Positions 56,847 to 64,000 of a DNA stretch of 64,000 bases are shown in pieces. The stretch is from an uncultured Cohaesibacter sp. (lineage in GTDB: Bacteria > Pseudomonadota > Alphaproteobacteria > Rhizobiales > Cohaesibacteraceae), in assembly GCF_963664735.1 (NCBI RefSeq), contig NZ_OY761553.1:1689303-1753302 (forward strand), written 5' to 3'. The notes below the pieces were generated by a model. It saw nothing but the letters and a program-made list of their open reading frames with translations. It searched no databases and had not been told where the DNA came from. How positions within the stretch are numbered: position 1 is the stretch's first letter; each line of letters begins with the position of its first letter. Made by a program: the position numbers and the translations under genes.

Positions 56847-57329
56847 TGGCCAAAAAGCACCTTTACTAGTAAATACTGTACGGACCTGACAAGATTCTTC
56901 AGTCAAACTGGACAATTTTGTCATTGCTAGTTTCACTTAGTGTAGGTTAATTTTGATTAAACAAGAAAAAATGATGTCGCCTAATTATTAGTTTTGACTA
57001 ACTACTTTAGGATGGGTGATATTTAAAATTAAAATAGATTGTTCGCAAATTTAAATATTTCGATTTTTAATGGTCACCACAAAGAAATGGACCATATTCA
57101 ATCATTTTATAATATGCGCTTTTTATATTAAGCGCCCTGGTACGAAATCAATATTTACCCACCATTTCTATCAATAAGTCTAAAATCCTCCGCAAAACAT
57201 ATAATGAACATTATCAACAACCAAGAAATTCCAGCGATCTATCCATATCCGTGACACACTCCCTCTAACCTGCCATGATCGGAGCTTCGCAAAATGAGCC
57301 CGTCGCCTCGCATATCAGGAACCAGCTAG
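56847..57329. other. AT-rich intergenic region
   Basis: These 483 bp are very AT-rich and hold no supported gene. They must contain the divergent promoters of the PAS-MCP pair and the MBL hydrolase. No clear operator was found. Confidence 0.45.
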
Positions 57330-58244
57330 ATGACTGACCTTCAGTTTGACCGAAATTTTGCCCCACACTACGGGCAAGCGGTCACCCTTGCCCCCAATGT
57401 CAAACGCGTAACATGCAACAATCCGGGGCCGTTCACATTCTTTGGCTCCAACAGCTATATCGTCGGTAAAGGACAAGTGGCCATAATTGATCCCGGCCCG
57501 GCAGATCCGGAGCACATCGAGGCCTTGTTGCGGGCGACAGAGAATGAAGAAATCAGCCACATCTTGATTACGCACACCCATGCAGACCACTCGCCGGGCG
57601 CTCGCTTGCTCAAAGAGTTGTCCGGGGCTCCCATTTACGCGGAAGGCATGCACCGCCCGACCCGCGCTCTGCACTTGGAGGAAACCAATCAGCTTGATGC
57701 TGCAGGCGATACGGAGTTGGAAATTGACCATTATCTTGCTGATGGCGATTGGGTGGAAGGAGAAAACTGGGCGTTAGAGGTCGTCCACACGCCGGGGCAT
57801 ACGGTCAACCATCTTTCATTCGGCTTTACCGACGGAAGCGGCCTCTTCTGTGGAGACCATGTCATGGCGTGGTCTACCTCTATTGTGGCCCCGCCGGATG
57901 GCTCCATGGCGGCCTATATGTCCAGCCTCGAGAGGCTGCTTAAACGAAATGACCGTGTTTATTGGCCAGGACATGGCGGTGCCATCTCCAATCCGGCCCC
58001 CTTTCTGGCTGGCTTGAAAAGCCATCGGCAAAAGCGGGAAGAAGCCTTGATGGAGCGACTTGCAGCGGGTGACATGACAATCTTTCAGATGGTCGCGACG
58101 GTCTATAAAGACGTGGACCCGTCCCTTCATGGTGCTGCAGCGCTTTCGATGTTCGCACAAATGGAATATCTGGTGGCCAAGGGACAGGTCGCTTGTCTTG
58201 ACACTCATCCGACCCTAGAGGCGCGCTATCAATTAGCGACGTAA
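57330..58244 (+). CDS. Metallo-beta-lactamase-fold hydrolase (LACTB2-like)
   Basis: This 304-aa cytoplasmic hydrolase has the full MBL metal set: HTHADHSPG, HTPGHTVNH, CGDHVMAW and YWPGHGG. An LACTB2-type C-terminal winged helix follows (residues about 235-300). The N-terminal NPGPFTFFGSNSYIVGKGQVAIIDPGP is typical. Eukaryotic relatives are ribonucleases, and the bacterial role is not settled. AGGAACC lies 9 nt before the ATG. It is convergent with the DUF1499 gene, 19 bp apart. Confidence 0.9.
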   Translation: MTDLQFDRNFAPHYGQAVTLAPNVKRVTCNNPGPFTFFGSNSYIVGKGQVAIIDPGPADPEHIEALLRATENEEISHILITHTHADHSPGARLLKELSGAPIYAEGMHRPTRALHLEETNQLDAAGDTELEIDHYLADGDWVEGENWALEVVHTPGHTVNHLSFGFTDGSGLFCGDHVMAWSTSIVAPPDGSMAAYMSSLERLLKRNDRVYWPGHGGAISNPAPFLAGLKSHRQKREEALMERLAAGDMTIFQMVATVYKDVDPSLHGAAALSMFAQMEYLVAKGQVACLDTHPTLEARYQLAT

Positions 58245-58263
58245 AACCGCTCTCCCGCGAAGA

Positions 58264-59145
58264 TTAACCCGTGGCTTTCTTGCCCAGATTTGCAGGTTTG
58301 GGCCGCGGGATTGGCCCCATTTGCAAGCGGCGCAAGCGTTCTATTTCTTCCAACTTAAGCTCATAACGCTGAACATTGGTGTTCAATCGCGTTTCAAGCC
58401 CGGAAATAAAATTGGTTATTCTGCTCGCATTCAGCCCAAAATCGTGAGTTCCCCAGAGCGAGGCGGACCGCATGTCGAAATTGGTTTCTTCCTCGCCTTC
58501 GGGACGCAAACGGATACAGATCACATAGCGCAGCCCCGTTATGATCGAGCGGGTCACGACTTCATAATAGGCGCTGTCTTCTTCGCTTTGCTGCTCTTGG
58601 GCTCGGAGAATTTGCCACTTGTTCTTTTTCAATTCATCAGCCACGGCCAATTGCATGAGTGCAACCGGTTGATCATAGATCTGGGTTTTGAGAGTTGGAT
58701 AAGCAAGCGCCTGTTGCTCACGCTCGTCCAGAGAAGCTATTGCAAGGCTGTTGTCAAAATCCTGCCTTGTTTGCCAAGCTGCAACAAAATCGGGCGGGTC
58801 CAGAGGATCCGTTGAAAGATCGGAAAATGGTGGCACGCTGAAGTAAAAATAGGCAAAAACGGCGGCGGGCAGCAGCACAACCAGGCAACGCACAAAGGAG
58901 CCCCATAGTTTCCCTCCGCCCTTATAGCCTTCCGACCAGATGGAATGGAATGCAATCAAGCTGGTCAGGATCGATAGAACCGCAAGCAGAACCGAAGCGC
59001 CAAAACAATAAATGGCAACAGCAGGATGCAAACCGCCAAACCGCATCAGAAGGAAGGACAGAATAGCAACGGGAATGGAAAGACGAGCAAACCAGAGCGC
59101 CCAATCGGCTAGTCGGGAAGTTTTGAATTTATAAATTCCTGGCAT
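58264..59145 (-). CDS. DUF1499-family membrane protein
   Basis: This 293-aa protein has three or four N-terminal helices (LWFARLSIPVAILSFLLMRF, AIYCFGASVLLAVLSILTSLIAF, FVRCLVVLLPAAVFAYFYFS). The soluble DUF1499 domain runs from about residue 110 (DPPDFVAAWQTRQDF ... SAYYEVVTRSIITGLRYVICIRLRP ... SASLWGTHDFGLNASRITNFISGLETRL). Its function is unknown. A basic proline tail ends the protein. Confidence 0.85.
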   Translation of the reverse strand: MPGIYKFKTSRLADWALWFARLSIPVAILSFLLMRFGGLHPAVAIYCFGASVLLAVLSILTSLIAFHSIWSEGYKGGGKLWGSFVRCLVVLLPAAVFAYFYFSVPPFSDLSTDPLDPPDFVAAWQTRQDFDNSLAIASLDEREQQALAYPTLKTQIYDQPVALMQLAVADELKKNKWQILRAQEQQSEEDSAYYEVVTRSIITGLRYVICIRLRPEGEEETNFDMRSASLWGTHDFGLNASRITNFISGLETRLNTNVQRYELKLEEIERLRRLQMGPIPRPKPANLGKKATG

Positions 59146-59294
59146 TGCCCGCTCTCATTTTGGTAACCGGCTCACTGATCCTTGCTAGCCGGCGTCCAAT
59201 TCAATGCCGTAACAGTATTTGTGCCCAGTCGTTCTTTGGGCAGCAGCTTAGTGCCGTTTGCCAGTAATCTCAATTGCTCAGGCGAACCAGCACA

Positions 59295-59327
59295 CAAAAA
59301 AGCAGAGTGCCCGAGGGCATCTCTGCT
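59295..59327 (-). terminator. Rho-independent terminator of the flavodoxin-like gene
   Basis: AGCAGAG (59301-59307) pairs with CTCTGCT (59321-59327), and an inner TGCCC/GGGCA continues the stem. TTTTTTG follows on the minus strand, 43 nt after the stop. Confidence 0.85.
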
Positions 59328-59370
59328 CATTGATCCGATTTTTGAACCATTTGTCTTGCAGCAAGCAAGA

Positions 59371-59958
59371 TCAGTTCAAGCCGTTCCAGCGCTTGGCAGC
59401 AAGAGCCATGCGTTCACCAAACAGCTCGGCTGTTTTATGATCGCTGGAAGGAGGTGTCACGTCGGCGCCCTGATCGGCATTGGCCTGTGCCATCACACCC
59501 AATGTGGAGCCCAAACGGTTGATATCGTCCACCGAACCCTGAGAGCTGTTGTTGCCAGGCAAAGTGCCGGTGGAGACCCACTGCATACCATGCTGAGCTG
59601 CAAAAATGGACAGCTGGATAAGGGTGTTCAGCTTATCGCCAGACTGAGAAGCCGATACGGTAAAACCGCCAGCCAGCTTGTCTTTCCAGCCCATTGCAGC
59701 CCAAACCTTGGAGCTTGCGTCCATGAAAGTTTTAAACTGGGCAGATACAGAGCCCATGTAGGTCGGGCTACCGAAAATAATTGCATCAGCGTTGGCGAGT
59801 GCTTCCCAATCGAGATTTTCATCATCAACCTTGATCTGTGCGACAGCAACGCCGTCAACAGATGCAGCCCCTTTGGCTACGGATTTTGCGAGCGCTTCGG
59901 TATGGCCATAGCCGCTGTGATACAATACGACTACGGACGCTGCACGGACATCAGTCAT
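59371..59958 (-). CDS. Flavodoxin-family NAD(P)H:quinone reductase (WrbA-like)
   Basis: This 195-aa protein binds FMN through VVVLYHSGYGHTEALAKSVAKGA (residues about 9-31) and IFGSPTYMGSVSAQFKTFMD. The pattern follows WrbA and related quinone reductases, although the classical WrbA T(R/P)fG-motif is absent, so I call it WrbA-like only. AAGGAATT lies 7 nt before the ATG. It is divergent from a LysR-type regulator with a 130-bp shared gap, a common arrangement for stress-induced reductases. A terminator follows. Confidence 0.88.
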   Translation of the reverse strand: MTDVRAASVVVLYHSGYGHTEALAKSVAKGAASVDGVAVAQIKVDDENLDWEALANADAIIFGSPTYMGSVSAQFKTFMDASSKVWAAMGWKDKLAGGFTVSASQSGDKLNTLIQLSIFAAQHGMQWVSTGTLPGNNSSQGSVDDINRLGSTLGVMAQANADQGADVTPPSSDHKTAELFGERMALAAKRWNGLN

Positions 59959-60088
59959 TCTTAATTCCTTGTTTTATGCCGTTTTCAATCGGGTGCTTTT
60001 TCTGCTCACCACGTCAGAAAATGAATTGTCTATCTGGGAGGAAAATAAGAATTGTTAAAATGTTTTCAAATGCATTATATTAATCTCT

Positions 60089-61141
60089 ATGATGAAAAAT
60101 ATCGATTACTTGGCCCTTGATGGGCGCTCACTTTACATGATCAAGCTAATTCACGAGTATCGCTCCGTAACCGAAGCGGCCAGAATGCTTGGCGTGACGC
60201 AATCCTCTGTCAGCCATTCGCTTGACAGATTGCGCAATCTATTGGGAGACCCGCTCTTCCTTAAGGTGGGGCGCACTATGGTGCCGACCGAGCGTGTGGA
60301 AACCATGATCGGGGACATTGACGTCGTATTGGGCGGTATCGAATCCCTTTACAGCCAAGCTGTATTTGACCCGGCAAATTCGAAAGACCGTTTTTCAATT
60401 GTCTGCAACGACTATGAGCATGATTTGCTGGTGCCCGCGATTTTCGAGCGGCTCAAGCAAGAGGCGCCCCATTGCTCGCTGAAAACCTATCAATTGAATC
60501 TGGCAGTACCGGACCCTCTTGAAAAAGGCTTTACCGATCTGGAACTGTGCCCCTATGCGCCAGAGGATTCCACAGATCTGGTGGTAAGCAAGCTCTGCAG
60601 TGATCGGATGATCACCTATTATGATCCAACCATGCGAGATGCGCCCACATGCCTTGAGGATTTCGTGAAGGCAGAACATGCAATTCTGTCTTGGGACACC
60701 AACGAAAGCACGACCGTCGACAAAGCTCTGGCGAACAAGGGTCTCACAAGGAACGTATCCTATCTGGGGCCAACCTTTTCTTCGGTTGCCATGGTTATTC
60801 GCGGCACAACGATGCTGGCAACAGCTCCGTCCCGCCTGGCCGATTCGATTTTCCGCGAATTGTCCTGGGTTAATACTCCGCTGCAACTGGAGCCGAGTGA
60901 GTTTTTCATGGTCTGGCACATTCGCAACCGCCATTCACCACGGCACAAATGGTTCCGCGAGATGATCAAGACCGTGGCAAGAGAGTTGCCAGAAACAAGC
61001 GAAGCCTGCAAGAAGGCACTGCTGCGGATAGAGAAAGAAGCCACAGCAACCCAAGCCCTCAAGGCACAAGAAGAGACTGGACCCCAACCGGCTATATCGC
61101 CGCATCCGGCAGATAGCACCAGCTCCTTGGCGGAAGCCTGA
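60089..61141 (+). CDS. LysR-type regulator
   Basis: This 350-aa regulator has a winged helix (residues about 9-66: RSLYMIKLIHEYRSVTEAARMLGVTQSSVSHSLDRLRNLLGDPLF) of the NodD/NahR subtype. The effector domain is recognised by RFSIVCNDYEHDLLVPAIFERLKQE and SVAMVIRGTTMLATAPSRLADSI. The last 45 residues are a Lys/Ala/Pro-rich tail not typical of the family. It probably controls the divergent flavodoxin-like gene. Confidence 0.9.
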   Translation: MMKNIDYLALDGRSLYMIKLIHEYRSVTEAARMLGVTQSSVSHSLDRLRNLLGDPLFLKVGRTMVPTERVETMIGDIDVVLGGIESLYSQAVFDPANSKDRFSIVCNDYEHDLLVPAIFERLKQEAPHCSLKTYQLNLAVPDPLEKGFTDLELCPYAPEDSTDLVVSKLCSDRMITYYDPTMRDAPTCLEDFVKAEHAILSWDTNESTTVDKALANKGLTRNVSYLGPTFSSVAMVIRGTTMLATAPSRLADSIFRELSWVNTPLQLEPSEFFMVWHIRNRHSPRHKWFREMIKTVARELPETSEACKKALLRIEKEATATQALKAQEETGPQPAISPHPADSTSSLAEA

Positions 61142-61191
61142 AGAAGGCGCAGCTATCTGCTTCTCCTTCCCATCGCGGCGACACCAGCAAA

Positions 61192-61713
61192 ATGCAGCAA
61201 CAGGTATCCATTCAGCCAGCAACAAAGGCCGACTTTGCAGCCATAGCTCATCTGCAGGCGGAGAGCTATGCTTGCGCATACCGCTCCAGCTTGCCCCCTT
61301 ACTATATTAAAGACAGACTGCATGCTGATGTGCTGGACAGCTGGATGCGTTGCAAGTTGGCAAAGCGGGATATTGTTTTGGTGGCAAAGCAGCCGGAAAC
61401 GAACATTCTGGTCGGCTTCATTTCCGTGTGGTGCCGTCCTCAGCCATTCATCGACAATTTGCATTGTCATCCCTCTTGCACAGGACAAGGAATTGGCACC
61501 CAATTGTTACGCGCAGCTTTCCAAAAGCTGCTCGCGCAGGGGGAAGATTCAGTATCTCTCTCCGTTCTCGTTTCAAACGACAGAGCTCGCAAGCTCTACC
61601 TGCGACTTGGAGCCCAAATCCACAAACGACAGCGGGAAAAGCTCTTTGGTCACCCTGTTGAGGTGGAGATTCTGACGTGGCACGCGCTTAATTGCCAGAA
61701 AATGGCAATTTGA
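61192..61713 (+). CDS. GNAT-family acetyltransferase
   Basis: This 173-aa protein has an N-terminal VSIQPATKADFAAIAHLQAESYACAYR and the acetyl-CoA loop NLHCHPSCTGQGIGTQLLRAAFQKL (Q/R-x-x-G-x-G/A), followed by VSLSVLVSNDRARKLYLRLGAQ. The acceptor is unknown. No clear ribosome site precedes the ATG; it follows the LysR gene by 50 bp, so it may be co-transcribed. Confidence 0.85.
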   Translation: MQQQVSIQPATKADFAAIAHLQAESYACAYRSSLPPYYIKDRLHADVLDSWMRCKLAKRDIVLVAKQPETNILVGFISVWCRPQPFIDNLHCHPSCTGQGIGTQLLRAAFQKLLAQGEDSVSLSVLVSNDRARKLYLRLGAQIHKRQREKLFGHPVEVEILTWHALNCQKMAI

Positions 61714-62096
61714 CAGTAACACTTGCTTTTATGTTTAACAAAAACCTTCTTATTCTCTTATAAATAGCAAATCAGACCTATTACGCCCCGTTTTCAGCAA
61801 TTAAATAACCATGCTGGGGTATTTTTCCAATTTTTATTATTGATAGAATTTACAGGCCAGACATTCAAGAAAAGAAATATCATCTCAGATAGTTGGCACT
61901 GTATGTTATTTGTCAATTGCAACTTAAATTATTATTTACAAATCATGCCGTTTAATTGTCTCACCAATAAAAGGCGAAGCACTACAGGTCTTCAATCTGG
62001 ACCGAACCTTGCGGTTCAACATGACGGCTAGAGTCTTCACAGTGAAATTGCGCGGAAATGCACAGGTATAAATAATAATTTATTGGGAAAGAACTC
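61714..62096. other. AT-rich intergenic region
   Basis: These 383 bp are AT-rich without a supported gene. A CCCC...CAGC/GCTGGGG imperfect hairpin followed by TATTTTT (about 61786-61822) may end the acetyltransferase transcript. Confidence 0.4.
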
Positions 62097-64000
62097 ATGA
62101 ACGGCGTCCCCTCGGAAATAAACAATAATGCAATCTTCAGTGCATCGGATTTGATGTCGCTGTCGATACCATTGTGGATTTTCGATTTGGACAATTCATG
62201 CATTGTTTGGGCCAATGAAATGGCTTGCAAACTTTGGCGTGCCAAGTCCTTTGAAGAATTAACAGCCAGAAACTTGAGCGCTGACATCAGCAGCTCGGTT
62301 GCAGAACGCCTCAAGCACTATCAGGAAGTTTTGAGCGAACCAAACCACGTTTTCCGTGAGCTTTGGACACTTTATCCTGAGGGCACGCCAACAGCCTATA
62401 GAGTTCAGATTTCCGGTCACAAGCTGCCAGATGGCAGGATGGGCTTGCGCTTTGAAGCCAATGCAGACACCCAATGCATGCCCGAACAGGTGAGAAGTGC
62501 CGAAGCACTCAACCATATTCCCATTTGTATTTCCCTGTTCGATATGGACGGGCATTCCGTATACAAGAATCCCGCTGCGATCGAGACATATGGCAAAGAT
62601 GCTGAAGAATTGGCAGGCCAGTTCGCCAAGCGGTCTGACTATAGCAAGTTCCTCAAGGGAATTCATGATGGCCGTTCGATCTCGAAAATCTGCGAAGTTA
62701 TTACCAAGCATGGCAAGCGGTGGCACGAGATAACTGGCGTCTGCTGCTATGATGGCCTGACGGGACAATCAGCCTTCATTCTGACTGAGTCTGACGTTAC
62801 CGAGCTGAAGGAAAAAGAGAACCGCGTTCGTTACTTTGCGCATTATGACATGCTCACCGGACTGCATAACCGCAATTTCGTCAATTCTCACTATCCCGAG
62901 ATAATCGACTCGGCCCTGTGTGAGAATGAACGACTGGTGTTCATGGTTGTTGGACTGGACCACTTCAAGTCTATCAATGAGACCTTGGGGCATCCGGTTG
63001 GCGATGCTTTGCTCAAACATGTTGCCCTCCAGCTTCAGCAATCGCTCGGTGAAAACGAGCATATTGCCCGGCTCGGCGGCGACGTATTTGTAATCGTCAA
63101 ACCATATGCATCAAGTGCGGAGCTGGATAAATGCTGCCAGAGCATTCTTGATTCCATCAATGCCGAATGCAATGTCGGTGACCACATTCTTTCAGCAAAC
63201 GCCAGCATTGGCCTTGTGATGTTCCCGGAGCATGGCACAGACATCCAGACACTTCTGCGTCATTGCGATCTGGCTCTGCATGATGCCAAAGATGCGGGCA
63301 GGAACACATATCGTTATTATCGTCCGGCTTTGCAGCATGCCGCGTTGGCTCAACGTGCGCTGGAGAAAGACTTGGCACGTGCCGTTGAAAATAAGGAATT
63401 CAGGCTATTCTACCAGCCCCGCGTCGACTGCATGACCCAAAAAGTAGTGAGTGCAGAGGCGCTCATGCGCTGGCAACATCCTGATCGTGGCATGATTTTC
63501 CCTGGAGAATTTATTGGTGCGCTGGAAGATACCGGCCTCATCCACAAAGTGGGTGACTGGATCATTGACCAAGCCGGCAGGGACCAGCGTCTTCTGACAC
63601 AAAAGGGTTATTGCTTTCCCATTTCCATCAATATTTCGCCCAAGCAGTTTGAGCGGAGCGATTTTGTCAATCGCCTGAAAGCCGGGCTTGAAAGAACATC
63701 TTGCCCGTCAAAATATATTGAGATTGAAATCACCGAGAGCATGCTCATGGGCGTGGGCTTCGATGCCAAGTCGATTTTGGTCGATCTGTGCCGTGCGGGC
63801 TTTTCCATTGCTGTTGACGATTTTGGAACGGGCTACTCCAACCTCGCCTATATTCAGGACTATCCGATATCGAGCCTCAAGATTGACCGTTCTTTCGTCA
63901 ATATGATTGAAGAGCAAAGCTCGGTTATCAATCTGATATTGTCTCTATGTCGTCTGATCGGTGTTACGGCCGTTGCCGAGGGGGTAGAAACCATTGACCA
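62097..64000 (+). CDS. PAS-GGDEF-EAL protein with degenerate GGDEF (3' end outside window)
   Basis: The frame is open from the ATG at 62097 (GGGAAAG upstream) to the window end; 634 residues are visible. Two PAS-like domains (about residues 15-120 and 140-240) precede a GGDEF domain (about 255-410) and an EAL domain (from about 430). The diguanylate cyclase signature is GGDVF (residues 327-331), lacking the catalytic Glu. EAL phosphodiesterase motifs are intact: EALMRW (454-456), NISPKQF, ITESMLM, DDFGTGYSNL and KIDRSF. It should degrade cyclic di-GMP, with GGDEF as a GTP sensor or scaffold. Confidence 0.93.
   Translation, partial: MNGVPSEINNNAIFSASDLMSLSIPLWIFDLDNSCIVWANEMACKLWRAKSFEELTARNLSADISSSVAERLKHYQEVLSEPNHVFRELWTLYPEGTPTAYRVQISGHKLPDGRMGLRFEANADTQCMPEQVRSAEALNHIPICISLFDMDGHSVYKNPAAIETYGKDAEELAGQFAKRSDYSKFLKGIHDGRSISKICEVITKHGKRWHEITGVCCYDGLTGQSAFILTESDVTELKEKENRVRYFAHYDMLTGLHNRNFVNSHYPEIIDSALCENERLVFMVVGLDHFKSINETLGHPVGDALLKHVALQLQQSLGENEHIARLGGDVFVIVKPYASSAELDKCCQSILDSINAECNVGDHILSANASIGLVMFPEHGTDIQTLLRHCDLALHDAKDAGRNTYRYYRPALQHAALAQRALEKDLARAVENKEFRLFYQPRVDCMTQKVVSAEALMRWQHPDRGMIFPGEFIGALEDTGLIHKVGDWIIDQAGRDQRLLTQKGYCFPISINISPKQFERSDFVNRLKAGLERTSCPSKYIEIEITESMLMGVGFDAKSILVDLCRAGFSIAVDDFGTGYSNLAYIQDYPISSLKIDRSFVNMIEEQSSVINLILSLCRLIGVTAVAEGVETID

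Overview
The window looks like a chromosomal segment of a marine-type alphaproteobacterium. The supporting signs are a bioMNY biotin ECF module, PntAB transhydrogenase, DeoR- and LysR-controlled ABC operons, and a complete Na+-translocating NADH:quinone reductase, which is patchy in Alphaproteobacteria and mostly marine there. A Cohaesibacter-like member of Hyphomicrobiales is a guess from gene content. I see no rRNA, tRNA, CRISPR array, insertion sequence or prophage. Gene order is compact, with many short overlaps and good Shine-Dalgarno sites.

Layout. 1-9.2 kb: tail of a LysR regulator, pntAB, a divergent 6-phosphogluconolactonase, glucokinase, bioMNY and a YccF-type membrane protein. 9.3-16.8 kb: an operon deoR-like > UgpC-like ATPase > binding protein > two permeases > sugar-phosphate-isomerase-like TIM barrel, facing a class III metallophosphoesterase, with an operator-like inverted repeat between them. 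16.8-18.5 kb: a GlxA-type AraC regulator divergent from an isochorismatase-family hydrolase. 18.5-29.7 kb: a LysR regulator and an eight-gene operon encoding an Opp-type ABC importer, PhnW, PhnX and a phosphonate monoester hydrolase-like enzyme. 30-34.6 kb: envelope and accessory proteins (small membrane protein, DUF533, DUF4424, EF-hand protein) and an XRE-cupin regulator. 34.9-39.6 kb: gcvP-sdaA, followed by a tandem duplication of the sdaA tail. 39.7-41.1 kb: small unknowns and a GFA-family protein. 41.2-48.8 kb: nqrABCDEF divergent from apbE-nqrM. 48.8-52.8 kb: a frameshifted LysE-family gene, a small membrane protein, and MATE, DJ-1/PfpI and EamA proteins. 53.3-64 kb: pgm, a PAS/MCP pair, an MBL hydrolase, a DUF1499 protein, a flavodoxin-like protein with a divergent LysR, an acetyltransferase, and a PAS-GGDEF-EAL protein cut by the window end.

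How the genes may work together. The 18.5-29.7 kb operon reads as a complete route: import of a phosphonate ester or conjugate, cytoplasmic hydrolysis to 2-aminoethylphosphonate, transamination to phosphonoacetaldehyde (PhnW), and cleavage to acetaldehyde plus phosphate (PhnX). The neighbouring Ugp-like importer with a phosphodiesterase suggests phosphodiester scavenging, so roughly 9-30 kb may be an organophosphorus acquisition region. This is inference from gene neighbourhood. The nqr operon lies opposite its own flavin-attachment (ApbE) and iron-maturation (NqrM) factors, with an FNR/FixK-like palindrome between them.
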